32,693 nt of DNA, from contig JAJPIC010000021.1 in the NCBI GenBank assembly GCA_021324915.1, forward strand, positions 1 to 32,693, read 5' to 3'. A model generated the notes under the pieces. That model was not told where the DNA came from. It saw nothing but the letters and a program-made list of their open reading frames with translations, and did not search any database. Positions 9,359 through 17,097 of this stretch are shown here, one piece after another; the first letter of the stretch is position 1, and every line of letters begins with the position of its first letter. The position numbers and the translations under genes were made by a program. Source of the stretch: Beijerinckiaceae bacterium. Lineage in GTDB: Bacteria; Pseudomonadota; Alphaproteobacteria; Rhizobiales; Beijerinckiaceae.

Positions 9359-10010
9359 GAGCGGCTCGCGCGAGAAGACGGAAGGAGACCGTGTCCCAGA
9401 TCGCCTGGGCGACCTCGCCCTCGCTCAGCCCGGCATCGACGATAACGCAGCGCGCCGGTTCGGCGGCAGCAATCTCGAGATAGGCCTGGCGCAAGGCCGC
9501 ATGGAAGCCGAGATCTTCGGCCTCGAACCGATCGGAAGCTTCCGATCCGCGCCGCTGCGCCGCCCGCGCCAATCCGATGTCTGCCGGAAGGTCGAGGATC
9601 AAGGTGAGATCGGGGCGGATTTCTCCCAGGGTGACGTGCTCGAGCGCGTGGAGAAAGCCGGGATCCAGCCCGCCCAATCCCTGATAAGCGCGCGTCGAAT
9701 CGGCAAACCGGTCGCTGACGACCCAGGTGCCCGCGGCGAGGGCGGGCGCGATCTTGCGGTCGATGTGATCGATCCGCGCGGCGGCAAAGAGGATGGCTTC
9801 CGCCTTCGGTCCCAGGTCTTTGATTTTTCCGGAGAGCAGGAGGTGGCGCAGCGCCTCGGCGCCTGGCGAACCGCCCGGCTCGCGCGTCGCGATAGCATCG
9901 ACACCGGCGCCTCGCAGCCTCTCGACGAGGCGCGAGACCTGGGTCGATTTTCCGACCCCTTCCCCGCCTTCCAGCGTGATGAAGCGTCCGCGCTTTACTT
10001 CGGTGTTCAT
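9348..10010 (-). CDS. tmk: Thymidylate kinase
   Basis: Phosphorylates dTMP to dTDP with ATP, an essential step of dTTP synthesis. The 220-residue protein has the P-loop LEGGEGVGKSTQ, TREPGGSPGAEALR and the DRFADSTRAYQG segment (DRY/H-like motif), all family signatures, plus the lid-region arginines (RAAQRRGSEASDRFE). ATG 10010 overlaps the dacA stop by four bases. The dacA-tmk-holB run is a known alphaproteobacterial arrangement. Confidence 0.97.
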   Translation of the reverse strand: MNTEVKRGRFITLEGGEGVGKSTQVSRLVERLRGAGVDAIATREPGGSPGAEALRHLLLSGKIKDLGPKAEAILFAAARIDHIDRKIAPALAAGTWVVSDRFADSTRAYQGLGGLDPGFLHALEHVTLGEIRPDLTLILDLPADIGLARAAQRRGSEASDRFEAEDLGFHAALRQAYLEIAAAEPARCVIVDAGLSEGEVAQAIWDTVSFRLLARAAHGA

Positions 10011-11155
10011 TTCTTCAGGACATATTTGCGGAAGAGTTCTTCCGCATATTCGAGGCTCGCGTCCATGGCGCGGCGGGAAAGCGACCCGACCTTCACATCG
10101 GCGGCGGTTTGCAACGGCACGTCGAGCACCTGATTTTCACCGCGGAAAATCTGCAGATGCGCGACTTGCTTGCCGGCCGTCACCGGCGCGACGAGCGGGC
10201 CGACATAATCGATCCTCCCGGTCAGTTTCTCGGTCGGATCGCGCGGGACCATGAGTTTCACCGGCGTTGTCGAGACGAGCGGCACGGAGCCCTGCGTCCC
10301 GCCATAGACCCGCGCATAACCTATGACTTCGCCGCCCGAAAACAATGTCTTGATCGCAAAGGTGCGAAAGCCCCATTGGAAGATACGCACGGCCTCGTCA
10401 GTGCGTTCCTTGGCCGATTTGGCGCCGTAAAGCGCCAGGATCAGCCGCTGCCCGTTCTGCACGGCGGAGGCCACGATCCCGTAGCCCGAATCGTCGATAT
10501 TGCCGGTTTTTAGCCCATCGCAGCCGATGTCCATGGCAAGCAGCGGATTGCGGTTCGGCTGCTTGATCTTGTTCCAGGTGAAGTCTTTCTCGCCGAAATA
10601 GCGGTAAAGATCGGGATAGGTGCGGATCAGATGCGCGGCGAGAAAAGCCATGTCGTGCGCCGTCACCCTCTGATCGGGATCATCCTTGCCCCAGGAATCG
10701 GTGAAGGTGAGGTGGGTAAAACCGAGTTCGTGCGCCCGCTCCGTCATGCGCGTGGCAAAAGCGCCTTCCGAACCCGCCAGCCGCTCGGCGAGCGCGATCG
10801 CCGCATCATTGCCCGAGACGATCACGAGGCCGCGGATCAGATCCTCGACTCTGACGGAGCTGTGCAGGGCGGCGAACATGGTCGAGCCATGCGCCGGCGC
10901 GCCGCCATTGCGCCAGGCGTTTTCGCTGATCTCGACGGTGTCGTCGAGTTTCAGGCGCCCTTCCTTAATTGCCTCAAAGACGAGCTCTGCCGTCATGATC
11001 TTGGATGTCGAGGCGGGCTTTGCGGGCTGATCGGCGTTCTTTTCGTAGAGCACGGTCAGCGTGTCGGCATCGATCAGGATCGCTTGCGGCGCACTCGTCT
11101 GGAAAGCCTGGTCGGCAGCGGCGCAGGGAAGCGAGAGGAGAAGAAGCCAGCACAT
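10007..11155 (-). CDS. dacA: D-alanyl-D-alanine carboxypeptidase (PBP5/6 family)
   Basis: Periplasmic penicillin-binding protein that removes the terminal D-Ala from peptidoglycan pentapeptides. Peptidase S11 motifs are in order: SxxK as STSK (serine near residue 49), SGN, and KTG in DGLKTGNIDDSGYG, followed by a C-terminal beta domain and an ending EYAEELFRKYVLKK that could be an amphipathic membrane anchor. ATG 11155 gives a short signal peptide (MCWLLLLSLPCAAA) with no positive charge before the core. The frame remains open to 11365, through two palindromes, and a GTG at 11236 would add an arginine-rich start; this point is unsettled. Overlaps tmk by four bases. Confidence 0.92.
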   Translation of the reverse strand: MCWLLLLSLPCAAADQAFQTSAPQAILIDADTLTVLYEKNADQPAKPASTSKIMTAELVFEAIKEGRLKLDDTVEISENAWRNGGAPAHGSTMFAALHSSVRVEDLIRGLVIVSGNDAAIALAERLAGSEGAFATRMTERAHELGFTHLTFTDSWGKDDPDQRVTAHDMAFLAAHLIRTYPDLYRYFGEKDFTWNKIKQPNRNPLLAMDIGCDGLKTGNIDDSGYGIVASAVQNGQRLILALYGAKSAKERTDEAVRIFQWGFRTFAIKTLFSGGEVIGYARVYGGTQGSVPLVSTTPVKLMVPRDPTEKLTGRIDYVGPLVAPVTAGKQVAHLQIFRGENQVLDVPLQTAADVKVGSLSRRAMDASLEYAEELFRKYVLKK

Positions 11156-11225
11156 CGCCGCGGCAGAACCCGCGCCCTGCCCGGCCGCTCTCGCGAAAAA
11201 TCTTCGGATTTTTCCGTTGTGCCTG

Positions 11226-11274
11226 GAGCGGGACACGAAAAACCGGCCACCGCTTTTTCGGGCAAATCCCGCTC
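11226..11274. repeat. 49-bp nested palindrome (family B)
   Basis: Outer arms GAGCGGGA / TCCCGCTC (8 bp) and inner arms CGAAAAA / TTTTTCG (7 bp) enclose an 11-bp centre, with short unequal bulges of CA and GGCAAA. This is the same plan as the 45-bp family A, but with different arm sequences. It lies upstream of dacA, in the 303-bp dacA-rlpA gap. Confidence 0.85.
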
Positions 11275-11299
11275 TAAATCTTTGGAGTCGATCACGTTC

Positions 11300-11330
11300 A
11301 TGCTTTTGGATCGATCCGATCCAAAAGCAT
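11300..11330. repeat. Perfect 14-bp inverted repeat with 3-base loop
   Basis: ATGCTTTTGGATCG, loop ATC, CGATCCAAAAGCAT. Partial outer complementarity (GATCACG at 11290 against CGCGATC ending at 11337) suggests a decayed larger element of about 48 bp. It is 25 bp from the family B palindrome. There is no T-run on the dacA-transcript side beyond the stem itself, so a terminator role between rlpA and dacA is possible but unproven. Confidence 0.85.
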
Positions 11331-11458
11331 CGCGATCCAAGACCAGCAAAGAACCGAAAATTCACGGCTGCGATCCGCTCCCTGCCGGAACTTGCGACTC
11401 CGGCACGGCGAAATCAACGGATCGCAGGAGGTCTCGCGAAAGAATTAAGGGGATCCGC

Positions 11459-12310
11459 TCACTGGCTGCGCGAAGCGATCGGCACGTCGGCGCCGGGGAT
11501 CGTCCCGAGGTCGAACGGACGCGACGGCGGCAGAGGCGTCGGCCCGTTAAAGACATGGGGAGGCGCGTCGACCGCATCAGACGCGTTCGCCTCGAGCGAG
11601 CTGGCGGAAGCCGTTTGAACCGGCGCCTCCTCTCTCTCTTCCCTCGCCAAGAGAGTCGGCGGCGAGAAGCGGGCCGGCTCTCCATCATAGCGCATGGTCG
11701 CCATCAGCTTCTCGTCGTCCGAGCCATCGAGGCTTGCTGGGCCGACATATTCGACTTTGACCTTCGTCGTGCCGTAGCGGCGGAAATCGAGCATGTCGGC
11801 GACACGGCGCGATACGTCCATGATCCGGCCCGCCGCGTAAGGTCCGCGGTCGTTGACGCGCACGATCATCGAATAATGATTGCGAAGATTTGTGACGCGC
11901 GCATAGCTCGGCAGAGGCATCGTCGGATGCGCGGCCGAGATCGAATTGCGGTCATAGATCTCGCCATTCGCGGTTCGCCGTCCATGGAATGCATCGCCGT
12001 ACCAGGACGCGTAGCCGACCTGAACATAATGTTTGGCGCTCGGATAATAGGTCCTGCCGGCGATCGTATAGGGCCGGCCCACGAGATAGGTGCCCCCGCC
12101 ATGCGGAACCGGGTCGCCGTCGGCAACGACGCGCGGGCTTGCCGCTCCATAGACCGATTCCGGGAAATATTCCGACGTGTTCGCATATTGGCTTTGCTGC
12201 GCACAGCCGCCGAGCGCTAATCCCGTAAGCACGGCCAGCGGCGCAAGGCGCACGCTCGCGGCGCGGATTGGCGCCGCGCTCTCAGCGAAACGCGACCAGG
12301 ACAATGTCAC
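11459..12310 (-). CDS. rlpA: RlpA-like septal ring lytic transglycosylase lipoprotein
   Basis: Outer-membrane-anchored lipoprotein with a double-psi beta-barrel domain; RlpA in studied species cleaves glycan strands lacking stem peptides at the septum. The lipobox is LALGGC, after a hydrophobic LAPLAVLTG core. The barrel carries QVGYASWYGDAFHGRRTANGE, AAHPTMPLPSYARVTNL and VRVNDRGPYAAGRIMDVSRR, which are the conserved family blocks. The C-terminal region is Pro/Ala-rich and has no SPOR domain. GTG 12310, six bases after GGGGG, is preferred (283 residues); GTG 12370 would add 20 residues without a visible ribosome site. Confidence 0.93.
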   Translation of the reverse strand: MTLSWSRFAESAAPIRAASVRLAPLAVLTGLALGGCAQQSQYANTSEYFPESVYGAASPRVVADGDPVPHGGGTYLVGRPYTIAGRTYYPSAKHYVQVGYASWYGDAFHGRRTANGEIYDRNSISAAHPTMPLPSYARVTNLRNHYSMIVRVNDRGPYAAGRIMDVSRRVADMLDFRRYGTTKVKVEYVGPASLDGSDDEKLMATMRYDGEPARFSPPTLLAREEREEAPVQTASASSLEANASDAVDAPPHVFNGPTPLPPSRPFDLGTIPGADVPIASRSQ

Positions 12311-12657
12311 CAAATTCCCCCGACTTTCGCTCGCACTTCGGCCTCGCTTTGACGGGACCGAAGCTGGCACGGCGCGCGTTGCTAAAAGTTTAAGAGTTCC
12401 GCGGCCCCGCCCCTCCGAGCGAAGCGGCGACTCCGCCCGTAAAATCAGCCGAAATTGCGGCAGGCATACAGGGGCGGGCGCGCCCTCTATCGCTAAGAGG
12501 GCGGAATCGCTGCACTTACCGCTCGAGCGGTGTGCGGCTCGGGCCGTGGAGGTGAGGCTTGAAACGGTGGATTTTTCGTCCGCAGGATTAATAAATTCCG
12601 GATTCGGCGCACCTTCTCCCGCTCGGGGAGAAGGTGCACGGGTCTTTTCGTATTTCG
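12311..12657. other. 347-bp gene-free stretch between rlpA and a barrel gene
   Basis: Both neighbours are on the minus strand. The stretch holds a strong hairpin at 12609-12637 (listed separately) and the presumed rlpA promoter. No further gene was recognised. Confidence 0.5.
12609..12637. repeat. 12-bp perfect hairpin of the CCTTCTCCC / GGGAGAAGG type
   Basis: GCACCTTCTCCC, loop GCTCG, GGGAGAAGGTGC. The sequence matches a short palindrome scattered through many proteobacterial genomes. It lies 21 bp after the stop of the minus-strand barrel gene and could end its transcript, but the run of T that would make it a classical terminator is missing on that strand. Confidence 0.7.
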
Positions 12658-13425
12658 CTAGTATTTCGCCACGACCGGTGTCGGAGGCGGCGCGAAATCG
12701 AACCTATAGCTGAAGCCCGCCTGCGCTTGCTGCTCGGTCTCGTGATAGCGGCCGTCGAAGGCGGTCCCGGTGCTGTTGATCAGGTTCTCGCTGTAGCGGG
12801 TGAAGTCGGAATAGCGATATTCGGCGCGCACCGACCAGTTCGAATCGATCGCATATTCGATGCCGCCGCCGACCGTCCAACCGACGCTGCTATGGTAGGG
12901 ATTGTCTAGCCCGATCGCGGTCGCATAGCTGTTCTTGAAGTCGGCGAAAGCCACGCCGCCGGTGCCGTAGATGAGGACGCGATCGAAAGCGTAACCCACC
13001 CGGCCGCGGATAGAACCTTCGAGAAGGGAGCGCGCGCCGGCAGTGCCGCCCGGAAAAGCACCGACGCCAGCGACCGGCACACTGCCGTTGGCGCTCGTGC
13101 CGTTGATATCGCCTTCGATGCCGATGACGAAGCTTTGCGGCCCGCCGAACTGCCAATTATAGCCGGCATGGCCGCCGCCGATCACGCCGTCCCGATGGAA
13201 ACTCGTCGATGTCACGACCGGCCCATTGCCGGTGACTGCATAATTCGCATTGCTATTGCCGAAGGCATAGCCGACCTGGCCGCCGATATAGAAGCCGGTC
13301 CAGGTGAAGATCGGCGTCGGCGGCGGCGTGAAAACCGGAGGACCTTTGGTCGTGGGAAGGTCCGCAGCCAAAGCAGCGGAAGATGCTGCGCAGAACGCAG
13401 CAGCGGCAATCAGTTTGCGTATCAT
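12658..13425 (-). CDS. Outer-membrane beta-barrel protein (Omp25/31 type)
   Basis: A 255-residue porin-like protein of the small eight-stranded barrel group. The signal peptide MIRKLIAAAAFCAASSAALA is followed by ADLPTTKGPPVFTPPP, then the barrel entry FTWTGFYIGGQVGYAFGN. Alternating strands include GGGHAGYNWQF, VGYAFDRVLIYGTGGVAFADF and WSVRAEYRYSDF, and the chain ends in PPPTPVVAKY with a terminal aromatic residue, as barrels need for assembly. Relatives are abundant in Rhizobiales envelopes. Its function is not defined. It is one of three such paralogues in this window (with 18781 and 21915). Confidence 0.9.
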   Translation of the reverse strand: MIRKLIAAAAFCAASSAALAADLPTTKGPPVFTPPPTPIFTWTGFYIGGQVGYAFGNSNANYAVTGNGPVVTSTSFHRDGVIGGGHAGYNWQFGGPQSFVIGIEGDINGTSANGSVPVAGVGAFPGGTAGARSLLEGSIRGRVGYAFDRVLIYGTGGVAFADFKNSYATAIGLDNPYHSSVGWTVGGGIEYAIDSNWSVRAEYRYSDFTRYSENLINSTGTAFDGRYHETEQQAQAGFSYRFDFAPPPTPVVAKY

Positions 13426-13706
13426 TTGAACCCCCTCGACGCGTACACGACGCGACTGAAACGCAGTCTGCCTAGATCATTCTCCTTCGACTTGAGAACT
13501 CACCCGGTCATTCATCTGGCGATGCGCTATTCCCCTCTGCCACAGAACTCGCGAGCGTGTTCGCGCCGGCTCACTCGGTGGGGTTGTCAACATAGCTCAT
13601 GTCCGATTCTGGAACAAGAATTGATTCCGCCCGCATGCGAATTCGCCGGCCGAAAATCCCGCGGTGTGGCAGTACGATTTCAGTTTCAAGGATGATGCGC
13701 GGCCGA

Positions 13707-14396
13707 TCACCCGACCGCGCCGAAAAGCGATCCCACGACGGAGGTCAACGCCATCGCCAGGGCGCCCCAGAGGACCACGCGTACGGCGCCCGCGGTCAGT
13801 CTTGCTCCGCCCGCCCATGCCGCGAGCGCTCCAAGCAGCGCAAGAAAGATCAGCGACGTCGCGACGAGGAGTGGAATCTGCAGAGCGTGCGGAGATAGCC
13901 AGGCAGTGAGCAAGGGCATTGCTGCGCCGATGGCGAAACTCGCACCGGAAGCCAGCGCTGCTTGCAGTGGGCGTGCCTTGAGAGTCTCCGTTATCCCAAG
14001 TTCATCGCGCGCATGAGTCCCAAGCGCATCATGGGCCATGAGCTGGGTTGCAACTTCTTTTGCAAGCGTCGGATCAAGCCCGCGCGCGACATAGATTGCC
14101 GCAAGCTCCTGGTGTTCGCCGATGTCGTCGTCGCGCAGTGCCTTGCGCTCGAGAGCGAGATCGGCCTGCTCGGTATCGGCCTGCGAGCTTACGGAAACAT
14201 ATTCGCCGGCCGCCATCGACATGGCACCTGCAGCAAGGGCGGCAAGTCCGGCAAGAAGGACGCTCGCATGTCCCGTTCGCGCCGAGGCAACGCCAAGCAT
14301 GAGACTTGCCGTCGACGTCACCCCGTCATTGGCGCCGAGCACGGCGGCGCGCAGCCAGCCAGTGCGCTGCGAACGATGGTGCTCGATATGCGACAC
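13707..14396 (-). CDS. VIT1/CCC1 family (nodulin-21-like) membrane transporter
   Basis: Integral membrane protein of the vacuolar iron transporter family, likely an Fe2+/Mn2+ transporter. It has the hallmark start HIEHHRSQRTGWLRAAVLGANDG, followed by ASLMLGVASA, GAMSMAAGEYVSVSSQADTE, a cytoplasmic EHQELAAIYVARGLDPTLA segment and three further hydrophobic helices at the end. The length of about 229 residues is typical. The start is uncertain: GTG 14396 leaves the conserved N-terminus, while TTG 14453 adds 19 residues that relatives do not usually have. The direction of metal transport cannot be told. Confidence 0.88.
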   Translation of the reverse strand: MSHIEHHRSQRTGWLRAAVLGANDGVTSTASLMLGVASARTGHASVLLAGLAALAAGAMSMAAGEYVSVSSQADTEQADLALERKALRDDDIGEHQELAAIYVARGLDPTLAKEVATQLMAHDALGTHARDELGITETLKARPLQAALASGASFAIGAAMPLLTAWLSPHALQIPLLVATSLIFLALLGALAAWAGGARLTAGAVRVVLWGALAMALTSVVGSLFGAVG

Positions 14397-14491
14397 AAGC
14401 CCGATCCCGTGAATGAGCTGAACGCAGTATAAAGGGGCGAAGTCCCCCGGCAAATGACAGACGGGCCGAGGACCGAGCTAAAGGGCGAAAA

Positions 14492-14567
14492 TGGCTCCCT
14501 GAGCAGGACTCGAACCTGCGACCGATCGATTAACAGTCGATTGCTCTACCAGCTGAGCTATCAGGGA
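14492..14567 (-). tRNA. tRNA-Asn (GUU), CCA encoded
   Basis: The reverse complement gives acceptor TCCCTGA / TCAGGGA, D-arm GCTCAGCTGGTAGAGC, anticodon loop CTGTTAA with anticodon GTT, T-arm GCAGGTTCGAGTCCTGC, discriminator G and an encoded CCA. It is 76 nt with all four stems. Confidence 0.97.
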
Positions 14568-14685
14568 TCAGGGATGAGGCGGATATAGCAAGTGCGGCGC
14601 AGCTTTGCAAAGGTCGGGCGGGCGATTCCACCTCGAAGAGGATGATTTTGGGCTGAAATCGCGATCCCGCTCCCGGTTTTGTCGA

Positions 14686-14730
14686 GCATGATCTTTTCGG
14701 AAAACCGCTTCGCACTTTTCCGGATCATGC
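14686..14730. repeat. Single 45-bp palindrome (family A) between two tRNA genes
   Basis: Same arms as the arrays elsewhere (GCATGATC, CGGAAAA and reverse complements), with its own centre, CCGCTTCGCAC. It is flanked on the left by GATCCCGCTCCCGG, a possible fragment of a family B element. It is the only solitary copy in the window. Confidence 0.92.
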
Positions 14731-14781
14731 TCTATTGCGGGACGTCGTCCTCCTTTGCTATAGCGGCGGGCCGGCTGCCGG

Positions 14782-14855
14782 GGCCTCGTGGCGGAGTGGC
14801 TACGCAGAGGACTGCAAATCCTTGCACCCCGGTTCGATTCCGGGCGAGGCCTCCA
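14782..14855 (+). tRNA. tRNA-Cys (GCA), CCA encoded
   Basis: Acceptor GGCCTCG / CGAGGCC, discriminator U as expected for Cys, encoded CCA, anticodon loop CTGCAAA with GCA, and T-arm CCCGGTTCGATTCCGGG (one wobble). It is 74 nt. Confidence 0.97.
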
Positions 14856-15288
14856 ACTTTCCCGGCACTCCGGCTTTCTTGCGCGCAGAAGTTCGAGTCT
14901 GTCCCGCTCCGACGAAGCCGATCGCAGCCTGCGCGGCTCCGCGCCGATGACCGGCACTTATGATGCCCTTGCGGCAGGCTCAGGCCAGCGCTTCAGTAAT
15001 CCTTCGTGTCAAGCCGCGTGCACGGTAACCGTTTCGCGATATTTCGGATGCGATGCATTCCGGCACTCGAATGGAAAGCGCTTGCGAATCAATTTCGAGA
15101 AGCAGCAGCGGGGCGGAAGCTGCGAGTCTTCGTGCACAGTCATCCACAGCCTCGCGCAAATTCCGCCTTTTGTGCGGATCTGCGAATGCTATCGTGACAA
15201 GAAGGGTATCAAACCGATTCGGGGACTGCGATTCATATCGCAAGTAGTCGGCTTGAGCGTAATTGACGAGTTCTGGGGAGCTGGTCCG
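14856..15288. other. 433-bp gene-free stretch before the second cold-shock gene
   Basis: An open frame runs through it from inside tRNA-Cys into the cold-shock gene, but the translation (cysteine- and serine-rich, no similarity noticed) is not convincing. It most likely contains the promoter and a long leader of the cold-shock gene. No promoter boxes were clear. Confidence 0.5.
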
Positions 15289-15888
15289 TTGGGCACCAAC
15301 GAGCTTCAATCGGCGCAAAGCGAGCGGGGCGTCGATCTTGCTACCGGCACAGAGGAGGCCGGGGCAACAAATCTTGAGCTGATCGAGATCGCAGGTCGGA
15401 TCAAGTGGTTCGATGTCTCCAAAGGTTATGGGTTCATCGTTCCCGATAACGGCCTGGCCGATGTCCTGCTGCATGTGACGACGCTGCGCAGGGATGGATT
15501 TCAGACAGCCCATGAAGGCACGCGCATCGTTTGCGAGGCGGTGGCGCGCGCCAAGGGCCTGCAAGTCTTCCGGGTCATTTCGATGGACGAATCGACTGCG
15601 ATCCATCCGGCCCAATTGCAGCCGGCCCGCACCCATGTCCAGGTCACGCCTTCGAGCGGCTATGAGATCTGCATCGTCAAATGGTTCAACCGGGTGCGCG
15701 GCTTCGGCTTCCTGTCGCGCGGCGAAGGCACCGAGGACATTTTCGTCCATATGGAGACGCTGCGCCGTTACGGGATCGCCGAACTGAAGCCGGGCGATAG
15801 CCTGCTCGTCCGCTTCGGCGGCGGTCCTAAGGGCCTGATGGCGGCGGAAGTGCGCCCGCTCGAAGCGGCCTTGCCATCCTCGCACTGA
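15289..15888 (+). CDS. Double cold-shock-domain protein
   Basis: A 199-residue protein with two cold-shock domains: IKWFDVSKGYGFIVPDNG with DVLLHV, and VKWFNRVRGFGFLSRGEG with DIFVHM. These aromatic motifs bind single-stranded RNA or DNA. The first domain matches the typical alphaproteobacterial form (AGRIKWFDVSKGYGF). The start is TTG 15289 (MGTNELQSAQ), eight bases after GGGGAG; the frame is open far upstream, into tRNA-Cys, but that part is not plausible. The gene is followed 40 bp later by the DUF192 gene and tRNA-Pro, a layout common in Rhizobiales. Confidence 0.9.
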   Translation: MGTNELQSAQSERGVDLATGTEEAGATNLELIEIAGRIKWFDVSKGYGFIVPDNGLADVLLHVTTLRRDGFQTAHEGTRIVCEAVARAKGLQVFRVISMDESTAIHPAQLQPARTHVQVTPSSGYEICIVKWFNRVRGFGFLSRGEGTEDIFVHMETLRRYGIAELKPGDSLLVRFGGGPKGLMAAEVRPLEAALPSSH

Positions 15889-15928
15889 TCCGGCATGAGA
15901 GCGCGGTCGCAGCCGCAGCTCAATCCGG

Positions 15929-16435
15929 ATGATTCTTTTTCCCAGCAAAAGCCCGGCGCGGGAGGGCGGCGAGCCCTCCCCGCGTCCCCTCTTGGGCCTC
16001 CTTGCCGCTCTCGCCCTCGCGCTCCTGCCGTGGCAGGCGGCAATAGCGGGCGAAGGCAAGTTCGAGCCGCTCACCATTGTGACGGCGACCGGCGCGCATC
16101 ATTTTTCGGTCGAGGTGATGCAGACCCAGCCGGAGCTCGAAAAAGGGCTGATGTTCCGTAAATCCATGCCGGCCGACCAGGGCATGTTGTTCAATTTCCA
16201 CACGGAAGGCTCGGTGATGATGTGGATGAAGAACACATTCATCCCGCTCGACATGATATTCATGGGCAAGACCGGGAAAGTCGTCGGTATTGTCGCCGAT
16301 GCGCGGCCCATGTCGGAACAGATCCTGACGGCTGCCGTGCCGACCTATGCCGTGCTCGAGCTTAACGGCGGGGTCGCGGCCAAGATCGGCCTGAAGGTCG
16401 GCGACAAAGTCGAACATCCGATCTTCAGCCCGTGA
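15929..16435 (+). CDS. DUF192 family exported protein
   Basis: A 168-residue protein with a Sec signal peptide (hydrophobic core LLGLLAALALALLPWQAAIA, cleaved near AIAG) and one DUF192 domain. Conserved blocks are VEVMQTQPELEKGLMFRKSM, GMLFNFHTEGSVMMWMKNTFIPLDMIF and VLELNGGVAAKIGLKVGD. The family is small, widespread and of unknown biochemical role. It sits 40 bp behind the cold-shock gene on the same strand, so the two may be cotranscribed, and tRNA-Pro starts 45 bp after it. Confidence 0.9.
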   Translation: MILFPSKSPAREGGEPSPRPLLGLLAALALALLPWQAAIAGEGKFEPLTIVTATGAHHFSVEVMQTQPELEKGLMFRKSMPADQGMLFNFHTEGSVMMWMKNTFIPLDMIFMGKTGKVVGIVADARPMSEQILTAAVPTYAVLELNGGVAAKIGLKVGDKVEHPIFSP

Positions 16436-16480
16436 GCTTGTTCAGGCCGGGTGCGCGTGCTAGCGGAGCCGGAGCGCGTT

Positions 16481-16557
16481 CGGGGTATAGCGCAGCCTGG
16501 TAGCGCGGAAGTTTTGGGTACTTCAGGTCGCAGGTTCGAATCCTGCTGCCCCGACCA
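16481..16557 (+). tRNA. tRNA-Pro (UGG), CCA encoded
   Basis: Starts CGGGGTATAGCGCAGCCTGG, has anticodon loop TTTTGGGTA with TGG, T-arm GCAGGTTCGAATCCTGC, acceptor 3' strand TGCCCCG, discriminator A and encoded CCA. It is 77 nt. Confidence 0.97.
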
Positions 16558-16589
16558 GCCGGATCTTGATCCGGACAGGGAGATCGCCG

Positions 16590-16895
16590 ATGACGGCACG
16601 TATCTATCGCCCGGGCCGCAGCGCCACCCAATCCGGGGAGGCGCTGAGCAAGCTGTGGGTGCTTGAATTCGCGCCCGAATTTGCGCCGGACATCGATCCG
16701 CTGATGGGCTGGACCGGGTCGCGCGACATGCGCCGCGAGGTCCGGCTGCGGTTCGGCTCCATGGAAGAGGCGATCGCTTACGCGGAGAAGAACGGCATCG
16801 CCTATACGCTCGAGCCGCCAAAAGAAACGAAGCGGCAATTGATTTCCTATTCTGATAATTTCAGATCGACGCGCCACGGCCTCTGGACCCATTGA
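16590..16895 (+). CDS. NDUFS4-like accessory subunit of respiratory complex I
   Basis: A 101-residue protein of the ETC complex I subunit family related to mitochondrial NDUFS4, an accessory subunit of NADH:ubiquinone oxidoreductase. It begins MTARIYRPGRSATQSG and has WVLEFAPE, DPLMGWTGSRD, VRLRFGSMEEAIAYAEKNGIAY and the diagnostic SYSDNFRSTRHGLWTH end. ATG 16590 follows AGGGAG; a start at 16566 would add eight residues. It lies alone between tRNA-Pro and tRNA-Arg, away from any nuo operon, as is usual for this gene in alphaproteobacteria. Confidence 0.93.
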   Translation: MTARIYRPGRSATQSGEALSKLWVLEFAPEFAPDIDPLMGWTGSRDMRREVRLRFGSMEEAIAYAEKNGIAYTLEPPKETKRQLISYSDNFRSTRHGLWTH

Positions 16896-16929
16896 GACCT
16901 CCGGGCCGCGCCGGCGCGCAATCCGCTCT

Positions 16930-17006
16930 GGCCCCGTAGCTCAGCTGGATAGAGCAGCCGCCTTCTAAGCGGCAGGTCGCAGGTTCGAGCCCTGCCGGGG
17001 TCGCCA
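16930..17006 (+). tRNA. tRNA-Arg (UCU), CCA encoded
   Basis: Acceptor GGCCCCG / CGGGGTC (one G-U), D-arm GCTCAGCTGGATAGAGC, anticodon arm GCCGCCTTCTAAGCGGC with TCT, T-arm GCAGGTTCGAGCCCTGC, discriminator G and encoded CCA. It is 77 nt. A degenerate copy of its 3' half lies at about 17789-17840. Confidence 0.97.
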
Positions 17007-17046
17007 TTCCGCTCGCCGCCAATTCCTAAGCGCGTTCGACTGTGCC

Positions 17047-17082
17047 GCGCGGGGGCTTGTTGAAGCCCCAGCGCGCTTTTTT
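17047..17082 (+). terminator. Intrinsic terminator after tRNA-Arg
   Basis: GCGC G GGGGCTT - GTTG - AAGCCCC A GCGC forms a long GC-rich hairpin and is followed by GCTTTTTT. It ends the tRNA-Arg transcript 40 bp after the gene and also faces the convergent Asp/Arg-repeat gene. Confidence 0.93.
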
Positions 17083-17097
17083 AAAACGCCGGCAAGA

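Noticed and set aside
14788-15288. N-terminal extension of the second cold-shock protein from inside tRNA-Cys
   Set aside because: It would begin within a tRNA gene; the residues do not look like any known domain, and TTG 15289 has a good ribosome site.
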